Source of the DNA: DASVWZ01 sp036392935
GTDB taxonomy: Bacteria > Acidobacteriota > Terriglobia > Terriglobales > Acidobacteriaceae
Length of the DNA: 17,840 nt
Direction of reading: 5' to 3'
Assembly (NCBI GenBank): GCA_036392935.1
Contig: DASVWZ010000027.1
Coordinates: 1 to 17,840, forward strand
Shown one piece after another: positions 1 to 8,613 of this stretch (position 1 is its first letter; each line of letters begins with the position of its first letter). The notes under the pieces were generated by a model. That model was not told the DNA's origin. It did not search any database and worked only from the letters and a program-made list of their open reading frames with translations. The position numbers were made by a program, and so were the translations under genes.

Positions 1-31
1 AGTTGAAATAAACGCGTGTGAGAACGTGTGG

Positions 32-51
32 GGCGGACACTCCTGTCCGCC
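32..51. repeat. Perfect 8-bp inverted repeat with 4-nt loop
   Basis: GGCGGACA (32-39) pairs perfectly with TGTCCGCC (44-51) around the loop CTCC. There is no T-run on either side, so it is not a classical intrinsic terminator. It could be one arm of a dispersed REP-like repeat; a genome-wide copy count would decide. Confidence 0.6.
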
Positions 52-327
52 GCCCTTGCCTTTAGGTTCGCCCAGCGAGCCCCTTCGGGGAGGGCACGAT
101 CCGAGCCCGCCCCGAGTGAGAGAGGCCTAAAGTGACGACGCGACCGAACGAAGCCTTCGCGTGCGGCGCTAGAGAGCCATGGTCTCTGAAGTCCCGCACG
201 ACACCCCTTCAATCACCCTCGCCGCGCCACTTTTTCCCTTGACCTCACTTTCAAACACCCCAAGAATAGAAGCTTAGAATCACCCGCTCTTTGACAACTT
301 ATCCACCAAATCCCCGTGCGGCTCCTA

Positions 328-358
328 GCTGACGGCTGAGAGCTGATGGCTGACGGCT
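328..358. repeat. Overlapping tandem GCTGAYGGCT repeats
   Basis: The decamer GCTGACGGCT occurs at 328-337 and 349-358, and the variant GCTGATGGCT at 342-351, overlapping the last copy. The stretch between the first two is GAGA. The array is purely intergenic and has no coding signal; it looks like low-complexity repeat DNA. Confidence 0.65.
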
Positions 359-416
359 TGCCTCTAAGTCCTTTGTTCGGAATATTTTGCCTATAACCCC
401 TTTAAACTCATAGATC

Positions 417-436
417 TAGCGGGAGCGCTCCCGCTA
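417..436. repeat. 20-bp perfect palindrome
   Basis: TAGCGGGAGCGCTCCCGCTA is its own reverse complement over all 20 bases. It lies about 95 bases before the HAD hydrolase start. It could be an operator or a REP-like unit. It has no flanking T-run, so it is unlikely to be a terminator. Confidence 0.6.
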
Positions 437-531
437 ACCTGTTGATAAGAAGAGATTAAGAAAATGGGGGGTGGGGGGGCCCCCCTGAATTTCACAACTC
501 CGCCGGCCGAGCCTCCATGCGATGATGGTCT

Positions 532-1212
532 GTGGGAGCGCCGATCAAAGCCGTTTTTTTTGACGTCGGCAACACGCTTCTTTTCCCCAACTGGGAAGCG
601 ATCCTGGTTCCGCTCCAAAAGCGCGGGACCATGCCAACCCTAGCCCAGTGGCATGCGGTCGAGCGCCGCACAAAAAAAGAATTCGACGGCATGATGCGCC
701 AGCGCGGCCACGCCGATCATTCTTTTTGGTTTACGTTTTATTCGCATCTGCTTGATGAACTGGCGATCAACGACGACTCGGTTCGCAATTCCCTGGTCGC
801 CGCCACGCGCATTTCGGCCAATTGGGGCGGTTTGCGTCCGGGCACGCGAGAAATTTTGCGACGGCTGGGAAAAAGCTATCGCTTGGCGGTGATTTCAAAT
901 GCCGACGGAAAAATCACCGAGCTTCTAACCCGCAACGGCATCGCCGACTGCTTTGAGACCATCACCGATTCCGGTCTCATCGGCCGCGAAAAGCCCCATC
1001 CGGCGATTTTCGCGGCAGCGCTGGAGAGTCTCGGCGTGGCTCCGCAGGAGAGCCTTTACGTCGGCGATGTACATTCGGTCGATTATGCCGGAGCGCTCGC
1101 CGCCGGCATGCAGGCAATTTTGTTTGATGTCGCCGGCGCGTACAAAGAAGACGGGCTGCCGCGGGTTGCTTCGCTTGAGGAGTTGGAGACGCATCTCGCC
1201 GGCGGAAGGTAA
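532..1212 (+). CDS. HAD-superfamily hydrolase, subfamily IA-like
   Basis: A 226-residue protein with all four HAD motifs. Motif I is FFDVGNTL with the nucleophile D11, motif II is VISNAD with S122, motif III is GREKPHP with K154, and motif IV is YVGDVHSVD with D179 and D184. A helical cap lies between about residues 20 and 105. The family hydrolyses phosphoesters or C-halogen bonds in the cytoplasm; the substrate cannot be read from sequence. Motif I has Gly at the +2 position, where phosphatases normally carry the acid/base Asp, so phosphatase activity is not assured. The start is GTG: the only in-frame ATG upstream (517) is followed at once by TGA (523), and the Shine-Dalgarno is weak. It converges on bshC with a 24-base gap. 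Confidence 0.9.
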   Translation: MGAPIKAVFFDVGNTLLFPNWEAILVPLQKRGTMPTLAQWHAVERRTKKEFDGMMRQRGHADHSFWFTFYSHLLDELAINDDSVRNSLVAATRISANWGGLRPGTREILRRLGKSYRLAVISNADGKITELLTRNGIADCFETITDSGLIGREKPHPAIFAAALESLGVAPQESLYVGDVHSVDYAGALAAGMQAILFDVAGAYKEDGLPRVASLEELETHLAGGR

Positions 1213-1223
1213 CAGCAGGCGAG

Positions 1224-1241
1224 GCTGACAAAAGGGTCAGC
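1224..1241. terminator. Possible weak shared hairpin between convergent genes
   Basis: GCTGAC (1224-1229) and GTCAGC (1236-1241) form a 6-bp stem around AAAAGG. It sits between the HAD stop (1210-1212) and overlaps the bshC stop at 1237-1239. There is no T-run, so termination by this hairpin is doubtful. Confidence 0.25.
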
Positions 1242-2853
1242 TCAGCCAGATCAGGTGATGTTCCTGGCAATCGAGATGAATGGCTGCGTAGAGTTCACGG
1301 ATTAACTCCGGGCTTCGCGCCAAAAAATAAATTCCGGCGATCACGCGCTCCTGCAGCCCGCGCTCGGGATAAAGAAGGTTGCTAAGAAAAAGCGCCTTGC
1401 GTTGCAGCACTTCTTTTTTATTCGATTCGGCGCGCGCCGCCTGCGCTTTGATCTTCTCTAGCTGATAGCGCATCTTTGAAATTGAAACTCCCGCCGCTTC
1501 AACCAGCGTCGGATCAAGCCTTCCAAGCTCGCCCTGAATTTCCGTGACCGATTTCTCAATCGCCGAATCCGCCTTGGCAAACGCAGCCTGCAAATCCGCC
1601 GGCAACGCGCGCTCGGATAAGCGCTCGAGCAATTTCTCCGGCCCCTGAAACACGTTTTGAATCTGCAACCCAAACTTCGCCAGGAACGACTGCGGTTTCG
1701 GGTCGATCAGTGTCGCTGAAAATCTCGGAACAACCGCAGTCACTTTGCCCAACAGCGCCTGATAAACCACCGCGGCCTGAGCGAAATAGGCAATCTCCGC
1801 GGCGCCGCCAGCGTAAGCAAGCGTCGGCAACAAGTAATCCTGCATCACTGGACGCAACAGCACATTGGCGCTGAAATCCTGCGGCCGATTATCGATGCGG
1901 CTGAGCAATTCCGCGCGCGAAAGCCGCTCATCGCCAATGATGAAATCATCTGTGTTCCCGTTCGGCTTGCGATGCACCACAATTCGCGGCCCCTTCGCCA
2001 TCGAGAACAAAAGCGTCGATAAAGCCGTGACCTTCACCTGCTGGTGATAACCCGCAGCCTCGAGCTCTTTGCCGCGCGCGAGCAACGCATTGTCGAGTTC
2101 TTCCGCGCGTTCCGCCGCCGCCCGATAAATCGGCTTCGCAATCTCGTGAAGCTCCGGATCACGGCTATCGAGCAGAATCACACCAAAGCCGGCAAATATT
2201 CTGGCGAAGAGTTTGGCAAACGCACTGCCGAAATCCTCGCCCGGACGATATGCTTGCCTCAGCACTTCGGCCGCATCGCCTTCGCCCAGCAGTTGCGCCA
2301 CTTCGTCGACCAGCGCCTGAATATCTTCGCCGAACTTCAACGTCCCAACTGGAGCCTGGTCAATTCCGCCGGGCGTGACGTGAAATTCCTTCAGCGTGCC
2401 GTCTGAAGATGGCACCGACGTCGTGCTTACTTCTTCCAGGTCGTGATCTTCCGTGGCCAGCCAGAAAATCGGGACGCAATCGATTCCTGCCTTCGTGGCT
2501 TCATCGGCAAGCCGCACCGCGGTAAGAGCCTTGAGAATGGAAAACAGCGGTCCGCCGAATAAACCGACTTGCTGTCCCGTAACCAAGGTCAGCGCGCCGT
2601 TACGAAAGCGCGCCAGGTTCTCAAAAGTCCGCGCCGCCGATCCAAAAGCTTGGTTCTGGCGCTCGAGAACCGCGGCAACCTGTTCCCTGCGTTCCTCGGG
2701 ATAGCGGATTTTGGACGCCTCGTCCTTCATCCATGAAGTGAACCTGGAAGATTGGGCGTAAAACCGAAGGGCTTCAGGACGTCCGGAAAGATAATCGAGG
2801 AAGAATTTCGCCGTGTGCGGAATCTGGCTGAAGGGCAAACACTCCGATTTCAA
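1237..2853 (-). CDS. bshC: Bacillithiol biosynthesis cysteine-adding enzyme BshC
   Basis: BshC is assigned to the last step of bacillithiol synthesis, adding cysteine to glucosaminyl-malate in the cytoplasm. Recognisable family blocks are CLPFSQIPHT near the N terminus, VTGQQVGLFGGPLFSILKAL, PIFWLATEDHDLEEV, and LLRPVMQDYLLPTLAYAGG, followed by a helical, coiled-coil-like C-terminal part rich in Lys, Glu and Ala. I chose a TTG start at 2853 giving 538 residues. It has a good Shine-Dalgarno (AGGTGA, 7-base gap), places CLPFSQIPHT at the usual N-terminal position, and matches the family length of about 540. An in-frame ATG at 2922 would add 23 residues, but has no clear Shine-Dalgarno and its extra residues do not resemble the family. 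The gene is divergent from the first NHL gene. BshA and BshB are not in the window. Confidence 0.92.
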   Translation of the reverse strand: MKSECLPFSQIPHTAKFFLDYLSGRPEALRFYAQSSRFTSWMKDEASKIRYPEERREQVAAVLERQNQAFGSAARTFENLARFRNGALTLVTGQQVGLFGGPLFSILKALTAVRLADEATKAGIDCVPIFWLATEDHDLEEVSTTSVPSSDGTLKEFHVTPGGIDQAPVGTLKFGEDIQALVDEVAQLLGEGDAAEVLRQAYRPGEDFGSAFAKLFARIFAGFGVILLDSRDPELHEIAKPIYRAAAERAEELDNALLARGKELEAAGYHQQVKVTALSTLLFSMAKGPRIVVHRKPNGNTDDFIIGDERLSRAELLSRIDNRPQDFSANVLLRPVMQDYLLPTLAYAGGAAEIAYFAQAAVVYQALLGKVTAVVPRFSATLIDPKPQSFLAKFGLQIQNVFQGPEKLLERLSERALPADLQAAFAKADSAIEKSVTEIQGELGRLDPTLVEAAGVSISKMRYQLEKIKAQAARAESNKKEVLQRKALFLSNLLYPERGLQERVIAGIYFLARSPELIRELYAAIHLDCQEHHLIWLS

Positions 2854-3169
2854 TGGGCTGTCACCTTTGCCGGATAGACGCGATGCATTGTCGGTGGTCA
2901 ACGCACATTCTACTAGCTTCATCGACTAATCAGATGCTGCAGTCTGCTGGCGGATGCAAACGCATGCAACACCGAGGTCTTTGCGCGAGTCTGCAAAGCT
3001 TTGCAGACTGACGCGTGGAATCGGGCGATTTTAGGGGCTTTGCCGCGCGGCTTTGCGTTATACTGGACCCAATTTAAGCCAACCAGCGAGCTTTGGAGGC
3101 TCTTGCTGGTGAAGTCATTCGGGTCTTTCCCTGGCACGAAGTACAAATTCGCTCCACGGAGACTTTCCC
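2854..3169. other. Divergent spacer between bshC and NHL gene 1
   Basis: This spacer should carry the promoters of bshC (leftwards) and the first NHL gene (rightwards). It contains a 22-bp perfect palindrome at 2988-3009 and another copy of its outer heptamer AGTCTGC at 2941-2947. A TATACT hexamer at 3059-3064 could be a -10 box for the rightward gene, but no acceptable -35 lies 16-18 bases upstream, so I do not call a promoter. GGAG at 3158-3161 is the Shine-Dalgarno of the NHL gene. Confidence 0.5.
2988..3009. promoter_or_regulatory. 22-bp perfect palindrome, candidate operator
   Basis: The half AGTCTGCAAAG (2988-2998) is followed directly by its exact reverse complement CTTTGCAGACT (2999-3009). 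It lies between the divergent bshC and NHL gene 1, without a T-run. A symmetric operator for a dimeric regulator is the simplest reading; a cruciform or transcript hairpin is possible. The regulator is unknown. Confidence 0.45.
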
Positions 3170-5797
3170 ATGTTGCCCGAGAAAAACATCCCGCGTCCGC
3201 ACCTGAGCACTTACCTGTGCGCCGGCGGTATTTCGTCCCAAAGACTCATTGGTTGGCTGGCGATCTCTGTTGTAGCGCTGGCGACCGCAACCGCGGCATC
3301 GGCGCAAATCGCCCCCAATAACATTGGAACCGTCGCTGGCGGTGGTGCGATCAGCAGTTCCCCGCTCTCAGCAAATATTCCTCTTCCGGTTGCAGTCACC
3401 GAAGACAAATCCGGTAACGTCTACGTCGCATCGCCAGCGGGCCAATATATTTACCAACTCAGCACCGGCAACACAGTGGCGCCATTCGCTGGAATGGGTT
3501 GGGCCGGTTACGGACAAATCAGCGGCCCCAACGGCATCGCCACGCAGATCCCGGTGAATGCGCCTTCCGGTGTGGGTGTTGGACCGACCGGCCAACTCTA
3601 CATCGCCGATACCGTCAACAACGTGATCCGCTACGTTCACCACAGCAGCGGTGAATACCACATCAACACGGTTGTAGGAAAACGTCAGTCTTGCATTCTC
3701 TCCGAATGGCCGACTTGCAATGACGGTAAGCCTGCACTGGATGCCAATCTCAACGCGCCGCAGGGCGTGGTGTTGGATGCTAATAGCGACATCTACATCG
3801 CCGACACCGGAGACAACGTCATTCGCTGCGTGATTGGAGTTTCCGGCGCGTGCAACTCTACCGATGCGGTCGGCGACATTGTAGCGCTGGCCGGCAATTA
3901 CAAAGTCTGCGGATCGCCCACGAACGCTTGTGGCGATAACGGCCCTGCAACCGAGGCTATGCTGAATGGACCGATGGGCGTGTCACTCGACGCTGACAAT
4001 AACGTCTACATCGCCGACACTGGAGACAATCGTATCCGTTGTGTGGCGGCGGTTCCAAATGGCTGCGTCTCGAATGGCAAAGTCGGATACATCTATACCG
4101 TAGCCGGAACCGGAGTCGCGGGTTATTCAGGCGACGGCAAAAGTGCGACTTTGGCCGAACTCAAGGGCCCGCGCGGGGTTTCAGCCACATCAGCGGGAAC
4201 GTTCTATATCGCCGACACCAAGAACAGTTGCGTGCGCGAGGTTGCGTCAGGAACTATCAAGGACTTCGCCGCCAAGTGCACGGCCCCGGGATTCCTTGGC
4301 GACGGTGGCCCGGCGACCGCAGCGAAGATGATGATCCCGAACGGCGTCTACGCGGATGGCAAAGGCAACGTCTTTGTGGCGGACACCGAGAACCAACGAA
4401 TCCGCAAGATCGCCAGTGGCACCATCAATACCATTCTGGGCGGCGGAAGCGGCGCAGACGGATCCGCGTCGACAGCGGCTACGCTCGCCTATCCTTATCA
4501 AGTAGCTGTCGACTCCTCCGGCAACTACTACATTGCCGATACGGACGACAATCGCATACGCGTGGTCAACACGCAGCAGTCAGCCATCACGGTTGCGACC
4601 GTCGAAATCCAACCTGGGCAGATCGAAACCGTCGCGGGCGACGGACTGACGGGTTATTCGGGCAACGGCGGCGCTGCGCTGAGCGCGACGCTGAATTCGC
4701 CCTTCGGGGTTGCAGTCGACACTTCCGGCAACATCTATATTGCCGACACCTACAACGGCTGGGTGCGTGAGGTCGACGGCTCGACCGGCGTCATCAACAA
4801 CGTAGCCCCGACCAAGGTCATCAGCGAACCCACGGCGCTTGCCATTGATTCCCACGACAACCTGTTCATCGCCGATCCCGTTGCCGAGGTGATTTGGGAA
4901 GTGAGCGGAGGTTCGATCAACGTAGTCGCCGGCATTCTCAACCAGTCAGGCAGCGGCGGAGACGGAGGCCCAGCAACCGCAGCCAAGTTAAACGGACCTT
5001 CCGGTGTCGCCGTGAATGAAAACGACGACATCTACATCGCCGATTCGAATAACAACGTCATCCGCTGTGTTCTCGGCGCTGCCAAAGGATGCGGCGGTTC
5101 GAGTCAAGCCGTGGGCAACATCATCAACTACTGTTACACCGGAGGCGGTGGTTACAACGGCGACGGCGGTCCTTGTTCTAGCGCTGCCCGTGGTGAGCCG
5201 AAGGAAGTCGCGCTCGATTCCCATGGCAACCTTTTTGTCGGCGGCGGCACGTACGACACGGTACAAAGAATCGATTCTGCCAGCGGAACAATCACTCGCG
5301 TCGCCGGTGACAAATCGCAGCCACGCTTCGGCTTTTCCGGCGACGGCGGCCCAGCCACGCTCTCGGTGCTCGATAACATCGGTTTGGCGATCGACGCTAA
5401 TGAGAATTTGTACATCGCCGATGCCGGCAACAACCGGATCCGCGAAGTCCCGATGTCCGCAGTGGTTGCTTTGAGCTCCACCTCGCTGAACTTTGGAAAC
5501 GAACCGGTGGGTCAGACGAGCGCTTCGCAGCAAATCACACTGTCGAACACCGGACTAGATGCCCTGAGCATTGCCAGCATCACTATCACTGGCTCGAATC
5601 CCGGTGATTTTTCTCAGAACAACAATTGCCCAATCTCTCCGAAAACCGTGCCCCCAGGTGCGAACGGCAAGAGTTCCTGCACCATAACCATATCCTTCAA
5701 ACCCAAGGCTACGGGCACGCGGAAGGCCAAGGTAAGCATCTCCGACAACGGATTGCACAACCCGCAGACCATTCAACTGACGGGCGATGGAACGTAA
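3170..5797 (+). CDS. Secreted NHL-repeat beta-propeller protein, paralogue 1
   Basis: An 875-residue exported protein. Residues 1 to about 45 form a Sec signal peptide (hydrophobic WLAISVVALATATAASA, likely cleaved before QIAPN). About 12 NHL-type units follow, marked by IADT-x-NNxIR and GYSGDGGPAT motifs; units 1, 9 and 11 are degenerate (SPAGQYIY, IADPVAEVIW, VGGGTYDTVQ). Twelve units would fit two six-bladed propellers, which is an inference. From about residue 765 an Ig-like ASPM/SPD-2/Hydin (choice-of-anchor D) domain begins at SLNFGNEPVGQ and ends at LTGDGT. Several units carry paired cysteines just after the IRCV motif, suggesting disulfides outside the cytoplasm. Start ATG 3170 has GGAG 8 bases upstream. 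NHL propellers usually bind proteins, peptides or glycans; the ligand here is unknown. A close paralogue follows after 101 bases. Confidence 0.88.
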   Translation: MLPEKNIPRPHLSTYLCAGGISSQRLIGWLAISVVALATATAASAQIAPNNIGTVAGGGAISSSPLSANIPLPVAVTEDKSGNVYVASPAGQYIYQLSTGNTVAPFAGMGWAGYGQISGPNGIATQIPVNAPSGVGVGPTGQLYIADTVNNVIRYVHHSSGEYHINTVVGKRQSCILSEWPTCNDGKPALDANLNAPQGVVLDANSDIYIADTGDNVIRCVIGVSGACNSTDAVGDIVALAGNYKVCGSPTNACGDNGPATEAMLNGPMGVSLDADNNVYIADTGDNRIRCVAAVPNGCVSNGKVGYIYTVAGTGVAGYSGDGKSATLAELKGPRGVSATSAGTFYIADTKNSCVREVASGTIKDFAAKCTAPGFLGDGGPATAAKMMIPNGVYADGKGNVFVADTENQRIRKIASGTINTILGGGSGADGSASTAATLAYPYQVAVDSSGNYYIADTDDNRIRVVNTQQSAITVATVEIQPGQIETVAGDGLTGYSGNGGAALSATLNSPFGVAVDTSGNIYIADTYNGWVREVDGSTGVINNVAPTKVISEPTALAIDSHDNLFIADPVAEVIWEVSGGSINVVAGILNQSGSGGDGGPATAAKLNGPSGVAVNENDDIYIADSNNNVIRCVLGAAKGCGGSSQAVGNIINYCYTGGGGYNGDGGPCSSAARGEPKEVALDSHGNLFVGGGTYDTVQRIDSASGTITRVAGDKSQPRFGFSGDGGPATLSVLDNIGLAIDANENLYIADAGNNRIREVPMSAVVALSSTSLNFGNEPVGQTSASQQITLSNTGLDALSIASITITGSNPGDFSQNNNCPISPKTVPPGANGKSSCTITISFKPKATGTRKAKVSISDNGLHNPQTIQLTGDGT

Positions 5798-5898
5798 GAC
5801 AATAAATTATGAGCAAACCCTGATACCTATTTTTCATCCAAGCGGCCAACTTACGGCAACACCGCCGCAATAGACTGTCGAACCCTCGGGAGTTTCGT

Positions 5899-8589
5899 AT
5901 GAAGATGTCGGCTTCAAATTCCGCAATAGCAAAAGTCATCGTCGTTTCAGATCGTATTTTTCAATGGCTGTTTGCCGCAATGATTTGCGCCGTAGCTTCA
6001 ATCGGCGCAAATGCCCAAAACATCAGCACCGTCGCCGGTGGAGGAACTCCCACCACTTCGCCGACTCTTACCGATCTTCCCGGCCCCACGGGCGTGGTTT
6101 CAGACGCCAAGGGCAATTTCTACGTAACAGCTCCGCAATCCCAATACGTCTTTCAGGTCAATTCCGCAAAAGCAGTTTCGGTTCTTACAGGCCTGGGATG
6201 GGCACATTACAACAACAACGCACCGGAATACAACGGACCGGCGACGCAAATACCTGACTACAATGCGTCTGGCGTGGCCGTCGATAAATTCGACCGGGTT
6301 TACATCGCCGATACAACCGACAACACCATTCGCCAGATCTCTGGTGGGACGATCACCACTGTCGCTGGCGCTCGCCAGCCGTGCATTCTGAAGGATTGGC
6401 CCACTTGCTTCGATGGACATGGCGCGCTGTTCGCTTATTTAAACGCGCCCCAGGGTGTGGTCCTCGACAGCAGCAACAATATGTATATCGCCGATACCGG
6501 CGACAATGTGATTCGCTGCGTCCTTAAGGTGGTCGGCGCTTGCGGTGACACCACCCATCAATACGGCGTAGGCGACATGATTCTGTTCGCTGGCAATTAC
6601 AACAACGGCGTGGGCTGCAGTCCGTCTTCGGCTGCCTGTGGAGATGGCGGACCCGCAACTGCAGCCGGCGCGCTGCTGAACCATCCGCAAGGAATTTCGA
6701 TCGCCGGGAACGGTGATATCTACATCGCCGATACCTCCGACAACCGGATCCGATGCGTAACTGCGGCGCCCGGTGGATGCGGAATTTCCGGCAGCTCGGC
6801 CCTGTACATCTACACCGTCGCTGGAACCGGCGGCACTTGCACACCTTCGAGCAAGACCTGGCCGGCTTGCGGTGACGGTGGCGCTGCTACCAAAGCTCAT
6901 ATCGGAGCCCCGAAGGGGGTTTCGGTCAATCAGAATTCCGGCGCGTTCTACATCACTGATTCGTTGGATAACCGCATCCGCGTGGTCTCCTCCGGCACGA
7001 TAAACAATTTTGCGGGAACGCCCAACGTGCAGGGATACGGCGGCGACGGTAGCGCAGCTACTGCCGCTTTGTTGAATAATCCCTCTGGCGTTTATTACCG
7101 CGGCGGAAATATCTACATCGCGGATACCGGCAACCAGCGCATTCGTTGCGTAGCAACCTTTGTAGGAGGCTGCGGCGTCAGCGGCAGTCCCATCGGAAAC
7201 ATTCATACCGTTCTTGGCAGCTCTGGTAACGGAGCCGCGGGCAGCGGCGGCGACGGCAAGGCCGCGGTGAATTCCCTGCTGGCTGGTCCCTATGAAGTTG
7301 CGGTTGATGGCAACAACAACTACTACATTGCCGATTTCGGCAATAATCGGATTCGGGTTGTGAACACGGGAAGCCAAACCATAACCATTGCTACGGTTTC
7401 GATTCCGGCTGGGGCGATTGCTACCATCGCCGGAAACGGCGATCACGGATACAGCGGTGATAACGGCGCCGCCACCAAGGCCACGCTGGAGAATCCTTAC
7501 GGCGTCGTGGTTGATGCCTCGGGGAACATTTTCATCGCCGATACCGGAAATGCCGTCATTCGCGAAGTCAACGCCAGCAACGGAGTGATCACGACTGTCC
7601 CTGGAACTCCCGGCGCGTTCTCGCAGCCCGGGGCTGTCAGCGTTGATAGCAACGGTCACCTGTTCATAGCCGATCTGAAGAAACAGATTGTCTTCGAAGC
7701 CACCGGAGGAGCGGTGGTGCCGTTCGCTGGTGACGGTACCGCATGCCCCAAGGCTTCAGAGACGTGCGGCGACGGCGGGGCAGCAACGGAGGCCATGCTG
7801 AATCAGCCCTCCGGAGTGGTGGTGGCTGCAAACGGCGATGTGTACATTGCCGATTCGAACGACAATCGCGTCCGCTGCGTAGTGGGCACGGCAACCACTG
7901 GCTGCCGTAACGCGGGCCTGGCAGTCGGAACGATTATCACCTATGCCTACACCGGCGGTGAAAACTTCAAGGGCGACGGCGGGCCTGCCACAAAAGCCGT
8001 TCGCTGGATGCCCAGAGAACTGGCGCTCGATGCCAGCGAGAATCTATTTATCGGTGGCGGCCATGACTATGTGGTGCAGCGCGTAGACTACTTCAGCGGC
8101 GACATCAATACCTTCGCCGGCAACGACAATCAGGCCACCGAGTTCGGCTACACCGGCGACGGAGGTCTGGCAACCAAGGCTGAGATGAATGCCATGGGGC
8201 TGGCCGTCGACAGCAAAGAAAATTTGCTGATCGCCGACCTGTACAACAACCGCATTCGCGAAGTGCAGTTGCCGGGCGGAGTCAAGAAGGACCAGGACCG
8301 TCTCGATTTCGGGAGTGTCGATGTTGCTCACGGCCAGTCGCTAACGGTCAACTTCGAGAGTCGGGGAACAGAGCCGCTGGAAATTGAGAATGTTGTGATT
8401 TCCGGAGCGGGTGCTCGTGATTTTTCGCAGAAGAACGACTGCATAGCCGGCTCGCAGAAGAGTGCACACTCGTGCGCAGTCACGGTAATGTTCACCCCCT
8501 CGGCGCAGGGACGGCGCGAGGGGACTCTTGCGATCATCGACAAACGAGGCATGAGCCACACCGTAACCGTGAGCGGAGACGGAAACTAA
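5899..8589 (+). CDS. Secreted NHL-repeat beta-propeller protein, paralogue 2
   Basis: An 896-residue exported protein with the same architecture as the gene before it. A signal peptide (about residues 1-38, cleaved near ANAQN) is followed by about 12 NHL units and a C-terminal Ig-like choice-of-anchor D domain from about residue 785 (LDFGSVDVAHGQ) to the end. The degenerate units fall in the same order as in the first gene (SQYVF, IADLKKQIVF, IGGGHDYVVQ), so the pair arose by whole-gene duplication rather than independent repeat growth. Paired cysteines recur after the IRCV motif, and a CILKDWPTC loop matches CILSEWPTC in paralogue 1. GGGAG lies 6 bases before ATG 5899. The 101-base gap to the first gene has no clear terminator, so co-transcription is plausible. 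A strong terminator follows the stop. Role and ligand are unknown. Confidence 0.88.
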   Translation: MKMSASNSAIAKVIVVSDRIFQWLFAAMICAVASIGANAQNISTVAGGGTPTTSPTLTDLPGPTGVVSDAKGNFYVTAPQSQYVFQVNSAKAVSVLTGLGWAHYNNNAPEYNGPATQIPDYNASGVAVDKFDRVYIADTTDNTIRQISGGTITTVAGARQPCILKDWPTCFDGHGALFAYLNAPQGVVLDSSNNMYIADTGDNVIRCVLKVVGACGDTTHQYGVGDMILFAGNYNNGVGCSPSSAACGDGGPATAAGALLNHPQGISIAGNGDIYIADTSDNRIRCVTAAPGGCGISGSSALYIYTVAGTGGTCTPSSKTWPACGDGGAATKAHIGAPKGVSVNQNSGAFYITDSLDNRIRVVSSGTINNFAGTPNVQGYGGDGSAATAALLNNPSGVYYRGGNIYIADTGNQRIRCVATFVGGCGVSGSPIGNIHTVLGSSGNGAAGSGGDGKAAVNSLLAGPYEVAVDGNNNYYIADFGNNRIRVVNTGSQTITIATVSIPAGAIATIAGNGDHGYSGDNGAATKATLENPYGVVVDASGNIFIADTGNAVIREVNASNGVITTVPGTPGAFSQPGAVSVDSNGHLFIADLKKQIVFEATGGAVVPFAGDGTACPKASETCGDGGAATEAMLNQPSGVVVAANGDVYIADSNDNRVRCVVGTATTGCRNAGLAVGTIITYAYTGGENFKGDGGPATKAVRWMPRELALDASENLFIGGGHDYVVQRVDYFSGDINTFAGNDNQATEFGYTGDGGLATKAEMNAMGLAVDSKENLLIADLYNNRIREVQLPGGVKKDQDRLDFGSVDVAHGQSLTVNFESRGTEPLEIENVVISGAGARDFSQKNDCIAGSQKSAHSCAVTVMFTPSAQGRREGTLAIIDKRGMSHTVTVSGDGN

Positions 8590-8613
8590 GGGAATTACTT
8601 TGGAGAAATCTAC

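Larger units (their letters stand above)
1..531. other. Gene-free left edge with many short repeats
   Basis: No open frame in this stretch looks coding. It contains an 8-bp perfect hairpin (32-51), a CCC-UUCG-GGG mini-hairpin (about 81-90), an imperfect dyad around CCATGG (about 172-188), three overlapping GCTGAYGGCT units (328-358), a 20-bp perfect palindrome (417-436) and a G6-T-G7-C6 tract (466-485). This density of short dyads suggests REP-like or otherwise repetitive intergenic DNA, which is an inference. No promoter for the downstream HAD gene could be picked out with confidence. Confidence 0.6.

Noticed and set aside
4039..4770. 243-codon alternative frame inside the first NHL gene
   Set aside because: Arg-rich out-of-frame shadow of the NHL repeats.
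6439..7659. 406-codon frame antisense to the second NHL gene
   Set aside because: It is a mirror frame caused by the repetitive GC-biased NHL coding sequence; composition is not protein-like and it has no start signals.
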